Positions 15,615-24,380 are shown, counted from the stretch's first letter. The stretch: 64,000 nucleotides of DNA from Streptomyces qinzhouensis (GCF_007856155.1 NZ_CP042266.1:6076001-6140000); one strand, 5' to 3'. The notes: generated from the sequence alone by a model not told the origin. Made by a program: numbers and translations.

Positions 15615-17870
15615 ATGTCCGACACACCGTTCGACCCCACTCACTCCGACTCCACCCCGTCGACCGACGAGGCCGACGAGACCCAGTCCAACGGTTCCGA
15701 CGGCTGGTTACGGCGATGGCGTCCCGGCACCGGCGCTGTCGGTCTGCCGGCAGCGAACCTCGACACCCCCTTTTCCTCGCCCAACCCCCCGTCGCCGAGT
15801 GGTATCCCGCCCACGCCGCGCGTGCACGAGACCAACGGTGCCGTGACGCATGTGCACGGGGGAGCCGACGTTGTCGCCAACATCGTCGAACAGCTGATCC
15901 TGGAAACCCGTAAACGGGACCTGCTGGAGGGTGTCGAACAAGACCGCGAGCAGTTGCTCGCTCAGCCGTTCGCTCGCAGCGCGCCCGGGAAAACGGTCTG
16001 GGACCAGATCATCGCCCCCGCCACCGGTCGCCCTCACCGTCCCGTGACCATCATGGTGGCGCCCCGCTCATGCGGCTCCACAACCCTCGCTCTACGGCTC
16101 CTGGCCGAGCACACCGGCGGCCACACCACCGTGGTGAAGCTGGACGCGGACTGGTCCACTCCCAGTAGGGGCCGCCTGCCGCTCGAGAAGGCGCATGCCT
16201 ATCAGCTCGACCTCAAACACCCGGAGAACGATCAGATCTCGGCCGACTTCCTCAGCGCGCTGTCGGAGCATGCCGGGCATCTCCGGGACTGCCGTTCCTA
16301 TCTCGTGCTGACCGTGGCACAGGACCTGTGGAAGGACCATCGACTCAGCGAGCGTGACGGAATCCAAGTGGTTCATCTGCTGGAGGCGCCCGATGCCCAG
16401 GACGTCGTCGAGGCGCATCTGGACGCTCACGGCTACGGAAAGCTGATCACATCGCTGCGCTCCTTCCCCAAAGCCACGGACTCCTTGCGCGGCCTGACGG
16501 CAGTTGCCGCCGTGCGGGCCGCGCGCACCGCTGCCATGGCCTGGGAGGAACACCTCCACGCCGGCCCCACACCGTCGCTCGTTCACACCGGCGGCGAGGG
16601 TGAAACAACCGCTCTGGAAGAACGCATCGTCGCGGCGCTGACCGACTGGCGCGGTGAGCTCGACAGCCGGTTCGGCGAGATGAGCAGCCTCCAATCCCAT
16701 GACAACCCGTCACTCACCGTGGAGGACCGCTGTCTGCTGCTGGCCCTCGCCGTGCAGCAGTCCGCTCCCATGCCCGTCGTCGCACACAGTGCGGCCGCTC
16801 TGCTGGAAGCCGTCGGAGACATCCCCGACCGTCCCGGAACAGCGGGATTCTCACCGACCCGCAGCGCGCTGGCCGGACGGGGAATGCGCCGACGTGTCCA
16901 GGACGTCGGAGGGCGAGTCGATATGCAGGACAACGTGCTCTTCGACCGGCCCGCCTACGGGCGCGCGGTCCTGGAGTACGTCTGGGACAACTACGACGTC
17001 ATGCGCGAACCCCTGCTGACCTGGCTCGTCGCGACAGCCCGAAGCGCCGATCCGGAAGACCGCGCGGTGGCCGCCCTCGCCGGGCTCACGGTGCGACACG
17101 GAACGGTGGGCTACCTCACCACACTGGGCGAACTCGTCGGCGGCGATCAGCCGAAGGTGCTCGGCGCGGTCATGGAAAGCGCCGTACGCAATGAGCACGT
17201 CGGACGTCTGGCCTGGGCCGCGCTCTACGGGTGGGCGGAGCAGAAGAGTTACGCGCCCGCCGTGATCACACTCTGCCGACGCATCCTGGAGGACACCTCC
17301 GCCACCACTGATCTGGCCAAGCGGGCAATGGTGCGCCTGCGCCGCGTCGCGCACAAGAACACCGACGCCGACGTAGTCGGCCAAGTCCAGGCCGCCTTCG
17401 ACGCACTGGCCCAGCACCCCACCGCGGCCCAGCGGCTGGTCGGCGAGGTCGAGCGCCGGCAGCAGGGCAAAGGCTCCTCCACCCGCAGCGGCGCACTGGC
17501 CTTCCTCGCTTTGATGACCGTGACTCGCGACGGCGCACCCTGGCTCGTACGCACACCTCCCGCCACCATCGATACCCGGCGAGCCGTCCACGACCTGCTC
17601 TCCTCCCCGGACACCGCCGCCGAAGTCATCTCGAGGCTGACGGTCTGGATCCGTGCCTGCGCCGGCGACTCCGGCGACTACACCCAGTTGCGCGAACAGC
17701 TTTTGCCTGCACTACGCGGTCACAACATGTTCGAGGCCGGCATGAAGCTCATGAACGAGCTGCGTGACATCTCCACCGCTGAGGGTGTCAGCGTGGCCGA
17801 CGACTTCTACAACCACCTCGTCGACAGCCGTCTGCGCGCGGTCTTCCCACTCGAGAAGGGCCTCGCGTGA
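15615..17870 (+). CDS. Large STAND-like protein with degenerate P-loop
   Basis: A 751-residue protein of unrecognised family. Residues 1-73 are acidic, Ser/Pro-rich and likely disordered. Residues 74-97 (ending VVANIVEQLILE) match the tail of the upstream cyclase. At 144-162 VTIMVAPRSCGSTTLALRL has the shape of a Walker A strand-loop-helix, but the Lys is replaced by Ser (CGSTT for GKT/S). A hydrophobic strand SYLVLTVAQDLW occupies the Walker B position with a non-canonical end. Residues from about 350 are helical, consistent with solenoid repeats. Large STAND-type proteins often act as infection sensors or scaffolds; here ATP binding may be weak or lost. ATG 15615 follows CTGGAG. The stop overlaps the next start (GTGA). 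Confidence 0.72.
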   Translation: MSDTPFDPTHSDSTPSTDEADETQSNGSDGWLRRWRPGTGAVGLPAANLDTPFSSPNPPSPSGIPPTPRVHETNGAVTHVHGGADVVANIVEQLILETRKRDLLEGVEQDREQLLAQPFARSAPGKTVWDQIIAPATGRPHRPVTIMVAPRSCGSTTLALRLLAEHTGGHTTVVKLDADWSTPSRGRLPLEKAHAYQLDLKHPENDQISADFLSALSEHAGHLRDCRSYLVLTVAQDLWKDHRLSERDGIQVVHLLEAPDAQDVVEAHLDAHGYGKLITSLRSFPKATDSLRGLTAVAAVRAARTAAMAWEEHLHAGPTPSLVHTGGEGETTALEERIVAALTDWRGELDSRFGEMSSLQSHDNPSLTVEDRCLLLALAVQQSAPMPVVAHSAAALLEAVGDIPDRPGTAGFSPTRSALAGRGMRRRVQDVGGRVDMQDNVLFDRPAYGRAVLEYVWDNYDVMREPLLTWLVATARSADPEDRAVAALAGLTVRHGTVGYLTTLGELVGGDQPKVLGAVMESAVRNEHVGRLAWAALYGWAEQKSYAPAVITLCRRILEDTSATTDLAKRAMVRLRRVAHKNTDADVVGQVQAAFDALAQHPTAAQRLVGEVERRQQGKGSSTRSGALAFLALMTVTRDGAPWLVRTPPATIDTRRAVHDLLSSPDTAAEVISRLTVWIRACAGDSGDYTQLREQLLPALRGHNMFEAGMKLMNELRDISTAEGVSVADDFYNHLVDSRLRAVFPLEKGLA

Positions 17871-18568
17871 GGTGGCCATGGCGTCGCGCAGTCCGTACGA
17901 GCAGGTCCGTTCAACCGCGTCTGCTTCCCACCGTCTCTGATGACATCGCCTTCGAGGCCGTGTACACGATTACCTGGCGGCCACTCCGGCGCGTGCCTCC
18001 CAACGCGGAGGAGACCGTACGTGCCGCAGTGCATGCCAAGGCCGCTGAGACAGCGGCACGTCTGGCAGCCACTGATGTGCCTGCCGCGCAGGACGCCGTC
18101 AACGCAGCCCTCGGCTGTCTGCCCCGACGCGCCCCGAACTATCGCCTGCTGAACGTCTACGCGTCCCTCGGTCTTCCCGGCACAGCACAGGAGCTCCTGG
18201 CGCAGCGAGCGGTCGACGAGCAACGCATCCGCCGCCTGCGCTTCCTGAAGGAAAACCTCTACGATCACCCGGATCTCGTCGTCCTGGACCAACTCGATCA
18301 CCATGCCCCCGGTGCCTTGGGTGACGAACACATCGCCGAACTCCAGCGACTTGCCCGCCTGATCTACTCCTGCGACCGCTGGTGGTTCCCGCTCCTGGAG
18401 CAATGGGAGCAGGTCGGCCAAGGTTTCACCGACGTCGAGAAGCGACAGCAGGCCATGCTCGTGCTGTCCGACGCCCTCAAGGCCCTCAACGGCGGCAGCC
18501 TGCCCGACAGCATCGCGCCGGTGGACACCCCCGGGTCTGTCGGAGTATCGGGAAGGGCGCATCCATGA
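17867..18568 (+). CDS. Uncharacterised helical protein of the Pycsar-like operon
   Basis: A 233-residue protein with no family I recognise. It begins with a basic stretch (MRWPWRRAVR), then a short beta-like segment (FEAVYTITWRPLRRV) and long Ala/Arg/Glu-rich helices. A Trp-containing helix CDRWWFPLLEQWEQVGQGF precedes the C-terminus. The beta segment followed by Ala-rich helices faintly recalls SPFH/band-7 proteins, but this is not enough to assign it. The GTG at 17867 overlaps the upstream stop by four bases, and its own stop overlaps the next ATG, so it is made in fixed ratio with the P-loop protein. No signal peptide or convincing membrane helix. Confidence 0.7.
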   Translation: MRWPWRRAVRTSRSVQPRLLPTVSDDIAFEAVYTITWRPLRRVPPNAEETVRAAVHAKAAETAARLAATDVPAAQDAVNAALGCLPRRAPNYRLLNVYASLGLPGTAQELLAQRAVDEQRIRRLRFLKENLYDHPDLVVLDQLDHHAPGALGDEHIAELQRLARLIYSCDRWWFPLLEQWEQVGQGFTDVEKRQQAMLVLSDALKALNGGSLPDSIAPVDTPGSVGVSGRAHP

Positions 18569-18816
18569 AACTCGTCCTGTGGCGAGTCCTGCTCGACCCT
18601 CTGACCAGCCTTCGAGCCCTCGTCATCCAACGGCGCAGCTCAACCGCCCTGTCGTACGACGCCGCCTGGCGCCGGGCCCGCCTCGACCGTGCTCCCGACG
18701 ACATGGTCTACCGACTCCACGGCCACCAAGCCACCGCACCCCCCGACCCCCCGCCCGGTGGAGAGACATCCTTCCTGCCGCCTAGGAGCGACGAGCCGAC
18801 CGACCGGTGTTCCTGA
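18565..18816 (+). CDS. Small uncharacterised protein, last gene of the operon
   Basis: An 83-residue protein starting at an ATG that overlaps the previous stop (ATGA), which decides the start against the longer open frame beginning at 18382. The N-terminal half (KLVLWRVLLDPLTSLRALV, then RRSSTALSYDAAWRRARLDR) is amphipathic and basic and could bind membrane or the upstream partner; the C-terminal half is Pro-rich and probably disordered. It ends 41 bp before the stop of the convergent hydrolase gene. No family recognised. Confidence 0.6.
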   Translation: MKLVLWRVLLDPLTSLRALVIQRRSSTALSYDAAWRRARLDRAPDDMVYRLHGHQATAPPDPPPGGETSFLPPRSDEPTDRCS

Positions 18817-18857
18817 CCTTGTTTCCCGCAACCACCAACACCTTCGCCATAGTGCCG

Positions 18858-19931
18858 CTACGACAGATGGCGGGCGAAGAAGGTCCCCATCCGGGTCCGG
18901 GTCTCGGCGAGGGTCGCGACCGGGTCGCCGGTGCCGATGAGCGCGGCACGCGTTGTCGCCGTCACGAGACCGGCCGTCCGGAGCCGTGCGACGAGCGAGC
19001 CGTAGTCGGTGAACGCCCAGTGGTTCGCGGAGCCGAGCAGCGCGCGGCGGCCGGGAAGGCCCGCCCAGGAGGACTCGATACGGGCGGCGCCTTCGAATCC
19101 GTCGGTACGGAACAGGAGCAGTGGCCGGCCGAAGCCGACCGGTGCCGGATACAGGTCGAGATAGCCCTCCAGGTTCGCCACCGCGCCGACCCGGCGGTCC
19201 CGGCGGGCCGCGTACACCGCCGCCGTGCCGCCCGCGGAGTGCCCGTACAACCCGATCCGTCGGGAGTCCATGAACGGGGCGAGCGGCAGGTCGCCGAGCC
19301 GGTCCAGGACCGAGCGGAGGTCCGCGATCCGGGTGTCCGTCATCGTGCGGAAGGTCACCGGATCCGGCGGTCCGGTCAGGACGGTCGTTCGCATCCCGGT
19401 CGGCAGTTCCACCTGGGAAGCGTCACCGGGGTGGTCGACGAGGACGACCACCCTGCCGTGGCTCGCCAGGTCCTCCGCGAGGGTGGTGCCGAGTGTGCGG
19501 GAGTCACCGCCGCCGGGGGAGTACACCAGCACCGGCCGCCGCCCGGGCAGCGGCGGCGCGCCCAGGTGCCCATGGGTGAGGACCTCGCCCCAGTCCACCG
19601 CTCCCGGCCCCGGCAGTCCCGGACGGACGCGCGGCGCGTACTCGGCGAACACCTCGGCCTCGGCCGGGGTGAGCTGCGGGGCACGGGACAAGCCGCGTAC
19701 CGACCGGGCCGGATACAGGACGGTCAGCATCAACTCCCGTACGCCACCGACCCACGGGTCCGTACGGGCCGGGTCCGTCAGATGGACCGTCCGCAGACCC
19801 ACGGGGTACGGGCCGGTGGGCCCGGGCAGCCCGAGGATCGGGCGGCCGCCGGAAGCCGAAGCGGCCGTGGGCAGCAGGGCGGCGGCACCCCCGAACAGGG
19901 TGCCCTTCAGAAGAGTGCGTCGAGAAGTCAT
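18858..19931 (-). CDS. Tat-exported alpha/beta hydrolase, PAF-acetylhydrolase-like
   Basis: A 357-residue secreted hydrolase. The N-terminus TSRRTLLKGTLFGGAAALL is a twin-arginine signal followed by an Ala-rich cleavage region. RPVLVYSPGGGDSR is the oxyanion-strand region, IGLYGHSAGGTAAVYAA carries the nucleophile Ser (GHSAGG), and VVVLVDHPGDAS precedes it; the catalytic His is probably the one in GSANHWAFTD. Such proteins cleave short-chain esters; substrate unknown. The ATG at 19931 is supported by the signal peptide. It diverges from a winged-helix regulator that starts 79 bp away and might control it, and it converges on the Pycsar-like operon. Confidence 0.85.
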   Translation of the reverse strand: MTSRRTLLKGTLFGGAAALLPTAASASGGRPILGLPGPTGPYPVGLRTVHLTDPARTDPWVGGVRELMLTVLYPARSVRGLSRAPQLTPAEAEVFAEYAPRVRPGLPGPGAVDWGEVLTHGHLGAPPLPGRRPVLVYSPGGGDSRTLGTTLAEDLASHGRVVVLVDHPGDASQVELPTGMRTTVLTGPPDPVTFRTMTDTRIADLRSVLDRLGDLPLAPFMDSRRIGLYGHSAGGTAAVYAARRDRRVGAVANLEGYLDLYPAPVGFGRPLLLFRTDGFEGAARIESSWAGLPGRRALLGSANHWAFTDYGSLVARLRTAGLVTATTRAALIGTGDPVATLAETRTRMGTFFARHLS

Positions 19932-20010
19932 AGGAACACTCTTGGGGCGGGGGCCGTCACGATGCGAAGGTTCAGGCTCTGGCCGAAAGGCCGGCCGAGG
20001 ACGAGGAGCC

Positions 20011-20988
20011 ATGAGGGTGCTGCGAATCCACTTCACCGCGGCGGACCTCGCCCGAATCCGCTTCGCACCCCGCCCCGCGCCGCTCCAGGAGCTGCACGCC
20101 GCCCTGACAACCGCCGTGGCCCGGCACGGGGGACCCCTGTTCGCGCCCTGGCGCGGCCGTGTCCTGCGCTCCCTCCCGGCCGTAGCCGACCCGCTCGCCG
20201 ACCTCGTTCCGGCGGGCCGCCCGCCCGCCTTCCTCGACGTCCTCGGCGACACCATGGCCGACGGCTTCGAACAGATCCGCGCCACCGGCCCCGGTCTCGT
20301 CCGCTCCGAGCTGGAGCGGGTCTACGGAGCGGTGCCCGCCCCTCGCTGGATCCGCGGACTGCACGCGGCCGACAAGACGGCCTGGCACACTCTGCGCCGC
20401 GCCCAGCAGGCCGCGTACGAGACGGTCCTCGCCCCGGTCTGGTCCGTCGTACAGGATCTGCACCGCGCGGAGTTCACCCGCTACGCCCTGACGGTCGCCG
20501 AGCACGGCGTGGCCGCCGCGCTGACCGGCCTGGCCCCGGGCAGCCTGCTCCATGAGGGGGTGTGGGACTGGCCCGGCGCGGCGCCGGAACGCGAGGTCCG
20601 CCTCGACGGGCGCGGCCTGGTTCTGCTGCCCACCTTCCACCACCCGGCCGGCCCCCTCCTTCACGACATCCAGGACCGACCCGCGGTCCTGACCTACCCG
20701 GCCGGTCCCGGGCTCCCGCCCACCGCGGGGCGCCCGGCCGCCCCCGCCGAGGCCATGGCCGCTGTCCTGGGCCGCACCCGGCTCGACGCCCTGCGCCTCC
20801 TCGCCGAACCCCACACGACGACATCCCTGGCCCGCGCCCTGCACGTCAGCAACGCGACGGCCTCGTCCCATGCGGCGGCGCTCAGGTCGGCCGGTATGGC
20901 GACGACGATCCGCACCGGCCGCTCGGTCACCCACCGGCGCACGGCACTCGGCGCGCTGATCGCGGGCGCCCGTCCGCCGTCGGGGTGA
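20011..20988 (+). CDS. ArsR-like winged-helix transcriptional regulator
   Basis: A 325-residue regulator of the Streptomyces type with a long N-terminal region of unknown ligand and a C-terminal ArsR-like helix-turn-helix: LGRTRLDALRLLAEPHTTTS, then ARALHVSNATASSHAAALR as the recognition helix and TTIRTGRSVTHRRTALG as the wing. Start: ATG 20011 after a strong GAGGAG. Divergent from the exported hydrolase with a 79-bp shared promoter region, so that gene and its own are the first targets to test. Confidence 0.85.
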   Translation: MRVLRIHFTAADLARIRFAPRPAPLQELHAALTTAVARHGGPLFAPWRGRVLRSLPAVADPLADLVPAGRPPAFLDVLGDTMADGFEQIRATGPGLVRSELERVYGAVPAPRWIRGLHAADKTAWHTLRRAQQAAYETVLAPVWSVVQDLHRAEFTRYALTVAEHGVAAALTGLAPGSLLHEGVWDWPGAAPEREVRLDGRGLVLLPTFHHPAGPLLHDIQDRPAVLTYPAGPGLPPTAGRPAAPAEAMAAVLGRTRLDALRLLAEPHTTTSLARALHVSNATASSHAAALRSAGMATTIRTGRSVTHRRTALGALIAGARPPSG

Positions 20989-21009
20989 ATCGGTCGGAAC
21001 CGAGCCGGG

Positions 21010-21456
21010 TCACCGCGCCGCGATCGCGGAGAACACCAGCCCGAAGCGTTCGGCCGCGTCGTCGATCACGTCGTCCGTCAAGGCGGCACAGGTGAACCTC
21101 CGGCCGGCCTCGGCGGCGCATGCCATCGCCGGCTCGGTGTTCCGGGGGCGCCGGAGCGCGAACCGGCCGGCGAAGTCCGCCCCGCCCGGCCGGAGGCGGA
21201 ACAGGCCGGACGCGTCCAGGTGGACGATGGAGCCGATGTTGTAGACGACGAAGGGGAGCCGGAGCTCCTCGATCGACTCCGTGAGGCGGGCGCACAGCAG
21301 GTCACCGGTGTGGCCGGCGGTGGCCGCGCCGACCTCGCGCCGGTCCGCCTCCGAGCGAGCCCGCGCCCGTATGCCCGCCACCCCCACACGGCACACCTGC
21401 CCGACACCGCCCGAGTGCTGAGCAAGACGAACGCCCGCTGACCACTCGCCGGTCAT
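21010..21456 (-). pseudogene. Remnant resembling a class III aminotransferase C-terminus
   Basis: An open frame whose last 95 or so residues look like the C-terminal end of PLP-dependent class III aminotransferases of the glutamate-1-semialdehyde mutase type: LRLPFVVYNIGSIVHLDASG resembles their small-domain strand and ALTDDVIDDAAERFGLVFSA their final helix. The stretch between is shortened, and upstream of about 21300 the reading (basic, Arg-rich) shows no relation to the family; the catalytic Lys region is absent. An ATG at 21456 could start a 148-residue protein, but a decayed fragment is more likely. The family match is from memory of motifs and needs a search. Confidence 0.4.
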
Positions 21457-21733
21457 CAGCAAGGGACCGGCGGGGGAGCGCTCCGCCGGGCGACGACCGT
21501 GTGCCCGCGTACGCAAGGCCGCGCCGTACGTGCATGTGCTGCGCCTCTGCGCCCTTGTGAAGTGCACCGTATCCAGGCACCTTTGGCTGGGGCTGAGAAC
21601 GGGGAAGCGTTGTTCTCTCAGCGACCCGACGCGCGATGTGCGCGGCTACTTCAGGAGGCGGATACATCCTGGCGGCGCCTTTCCGGCGCCTGGGCAGGTT
21701 TCCGCCCCGGACCCGTTCTGGGAGGCAGACCCC

Positions 21734-22798
21734 GTGCAGCATTTGGTCAGGCTCACCAACAGCCCACTCGATCCCGGCAGGAGACGGCTCCGAGGCGCGG
21801 ATGCCTGCAGTCCCGCCGCGCTGGAGGTCCCGAAGTGGGAGGAACTCACTTCGCGGACCACGGCCCGCCGATCCGTCGCCACGGCCGGCCGCCGTGTCGG
21901 CCGTGCCGAAGTGGAGGTACTGAAGAGCACGACCGCCTTCTTCGCGGCCTCGACCGCTGCCTTCGGCGGCGGGCACGCCCGCACCGCACTCACCGCCTAC
22001 CTCACCGAGGGCGTCACTCCCTGGCTCCTCGCAGGCGCCGGCGAGCAGGTGCACAAACAACTCCTCACCCACACAGCGCAGCTCACCATCCTCCTGGGCA
22101 ACATGTGCGCCGACGACGACAACAACGCCCTGGCCCAGCACTACCACCGCACCGCCGCTCACCTCGCCGCCGAAGCCGAAGATCCCCACACGTACACCAT
22201 CGCCCTGAGATCCCTCGCCGCACACGCGCTCGACCTCGGCCACCGGCAGCCCGCCCTCGCCCTGACCGAACAGGCCGCCGCCACAGCGACCCGCCACGCC
22301 TCACCCCTGACCCAAGCCTTCACCCAGTCCCAGCTCGCCCTGGCCCACGCACGAGTCCAGGACCGCCCTCGCGCCCTTCTCGCACTGCGCGAGGCGGAAG
22401 ATCTCCACAGCCACGCGGACCAAGATCCCACCAACCCTTTCGACAGCTACCCGATCGCGGCCCTGCACTACCAGCGCGCCCGGACCCTGACCGCACTCAG
22501 GGACCACCAGGCAGCCGACCGCGCCTTCCACGCCTCCCTGCGCGCCCGCGCCCCGCAGGCCCGCCGCGCCAGGGCACTGACCACGGCGCTCCTCGCCGAA
22601 TCACAACTCCTCCAGGGCAACCTCGAAGAGTCCATCAGTATGTGGAGACGCTTCCTGACCGACTACCCGGGACTGCACTCCGCCCGGGCCACCGCCTCCC
22701 TCACCACCATGCGCCGGGCCCTGCGCCCGTACCGCACCGATCCCGAGGTGGCACTGCTGGAGGAGGAGGCGGCGTCTCTGTGCCGTCACGCCCCCTGA
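21734..22798 (+). CDS. TPR-repeat protein, regulator-like but lacking its HTH domain
   Basis: A 354-residue helical protein with repeated helix pairs (HYHRTAAHLAAEAEDPHTYT; RSLAAHALDLGHRQPALALT; SQLALAHARVQDRPRALLAL; ALHYQRARTLTALRDHQAAD), the TPR layout of the C-terminal part of many Streptomyces XRE-type regulators. The frame is open upstream to 21530 but that part shows no helix-turn-helix. The GTG at 21734 is chosen because GGGAGG stands eight bases before it. It may be a free-standing TPR protein or a regulator that has lost its DNA-binding end. Neighbours (aminotransferase remnant, P450) do not define a role. Confidence 0.65.
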   Translation: MQHLVRLTNSPLDPGRRRLRGADACSPAALEVPKWEELTSRTTARRSVATAGRRVGRAEVEVLKSTTAFFAASTAAFGGGHARTALTAYLTEGVTPWLLAGAGEQVHKQLLTHTAQLTILLGNMCADDDNNALAQHYHRTAAHLAAEAEDPHTYTIALRSLAAHALDLGHRQPALALTEQAAATATRHASPLTQAFTQSQLALAHARVQDRPRALLALREAEDLHSHADQDPTNPFDSYPIAALHYQRARTLTALRDHQAADRAFHASLRARAPQARRARALTTALLAESQLLQGNLEESISMWRRFLTDYPGLHSARATASLTTMRRALRPYRTDPEVALLEEEAASLCRHAP

Positions 22799-23141
22799 GC
22801 AGCCGCGCACGGTGCGTACACGAGCATCGTCCCAGCACGCGTGGGGGCGCGTACCGGCTGCTCGAACACCGTGCGCGCACCGCGTTCCCCGAGGGTGGCT
22901 CCCCGTACACCGTCTCCGTGAGCGTTCGAGCGATCCCGAGTCGGCTCAGAAACCAGACAATAGGCTGATTTCCTTCTAGGCGATCCTGAGTGGGCGCAGC
23001 ACAATCCCCGGTACCGATTCCCCGCCGTCGCCGCGGAGTCCATCCATCCACGCACCGGCGCGACCCGGCGCCCGGGAGTGAGGCCGCGCCATCGTGGCCG
23101 CTTCCATCGACGGGCCGTCCCCGCGTGACCGGAGGTGTCTC
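22799..23141. other. Intergenic region before the P450 gene
   Basis: 343 bp with no supported gene. It should hold the P450 promoter; GGAGGTG at 23131-23137 is its ribosome binding site. No clear operator or remnant was seen. Confidence 0.5.
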
Positions 23142-24380
23142 ATGACCATCAGCCACGAGGTTTCCATCCCGGTCCTCGACAGCGACGGAGGTGACCGGCT
23201 GTACGAGCAGATCGAGGAACTCCGCGCCACCGGACCCGCCGTGCGGGTCCGGCTGCCCCAGAACGTCATCGCCTGGTCCGTCACGCGCGGCGATGTCGTC
23301 AGGCGGCTGGTCACCCATCCCGACGTCACCAGAAACGCCCGCGATACCTGGACCGGTTACCAGCCGGGCGCCGTACCCTGGCTCTCGCCCTGGGTCGACG
23401 TCCGCTCCATGGCCACCTCCGAGGGGGCCGAGCACACCCGGCTGCGGAGGCTGATCGGCCCCGCTTTCACCCCGCGGCGCATGGAGTCGCTGCGGCCCTC
23501 CATCGAGGCCGTCGTCACCGACCTCCTGGACGGTCTGGAAGCCCGGGAGGACGGCGCGGCAGTGGATCTGCGGGCGCACTTCGCGCACGGTGTGCCGACC
23601 CGGGTGATCTGCGACCTCTTCGGCGTTCCCGAGGACCAGCGCCCCGACATGCTCGCCGTCGTCGACGCGATCCTGGCCACCGATGTCCCCCAGGAGCAGT
23701 CGGAGCGGGTCATGAGCGGGCTGTACGCCACCATGCAGCGTCTCGTGGAGACGAAGCGGCGGGAGCCCGGCGACGATATGACCAGTCTGCTGCTCACCGC
23801 CCAGGAGGGGGACCGGCTCACCGAGACGGAGCTGATCTCCACCCTGCTCCTGATGATCGGCGCCGGGAGCCAGACCACGATCGCGCTGATCGGCAACGCC
23901 GTCCGGGCGCTTCTCACCCACCGCCGGCAGCTGAACGCGGCCCTGGCCGAGCCCGCCCGCTGGCCCGCTGTCGTCGAGGAGACCCTGCGGCTCCATCCGC
24001 CGGTCGTCCATCTTCCGCTGCGGTGCGCGATCCGTGACATCGATCTCGGCGAGGGCGTCACCATCGCGGCCGGGGAGGCCATTCTCATCGGGTTCGGGGC
24101 GCACGGCCGGGACCCGTCGTCCCACAGCGCCGCGCACGCCTTCGAGATCGACCGGGTGGACCGGGACCATCTGGCCTTCGGGTACGGCATCCACTACTGC
24201 CTCGGCGCCCCGCTCGCCCGGCTGGAGGCCGCCATCGCGCTGCCCGCCCTCTTCGACCGGTTCCCGGACATCGTGCTCGCGGACGAGGAGAACGCTCCGG
24301 ACCCGCAGCCGTCGTTCATCGGCAATGACGTCCTCACCCTGCCCGTGGTACTGCGCCCGCCGGGCCGCGCGGCGCGGTGA
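23142..24380 (+). CDS. Cytochrome P450 monooxygenase
   Basis: A 412-residue soluble bacterial P450. The I-helix reads LLMIGAGSQTTIALIGN (Ala241-Thr246), the K-helix ExxR is Glu280-Arg283, and the haem loop AFGYGIHYCLGAPLAR places the ligand at Cys353. Gln244 occupies the position of the usual acidic residue of the acid-alcohol pair, which may alter proton delivery. ATG 23142 follows a strong GGAGGTG. No ferredoxin or ferredoxin reductase gene is adjacent, so redox partners must come from elsewhere. It converges on a LysR regulator with 21 bp between stops. Substrate cannot be predicted; CYP107/105-type macrolide or terpene oxidation is possible. Confidence 0.93.
   Translation: MTISHEVSIPVLDSDGGDRLYEQIEELRATGPAVRVRLPQNVIAWSVTRGDVVRRLVTHPDVTRNARDTWTGYQPGAVPWLSPWVDVRSMATSEGAEHTRLRRLIGPAFTPRRMESLRPSIEAVVTDLLDGLEAREDGAAVDLRAHFAHGVPTRVICDLFGVPEDQRPDMLAVVDAILATDVPQEQSERVMSGLYATMQRLVETKRREPGDDMTSLLLTAQEGDRLTETELISTLLLMIGAGSQTTIALIGNAVRALLTHRRQLNAALAEPARWPAVVEETLRLHPPVVHLPLRCAIRDIDLGEGVTIAAGEAILIGFGAHGRDPSSHSAAHAFEIDRVDRDHLAFGYGIHYCLGAPLARLEAAIALPALFDRFPDIVLADEENAPDPQPSFIGNDVLTLPVVLRPPGRAAR

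Noticed and set aside
1..18816. Complete DISARM, BREX or Dnd system
   Set aside because: Only helicase and methylase resemblances were found; drmA, drmB, drmC, pglZ, brxL or dndBCDE homologues are not visible.
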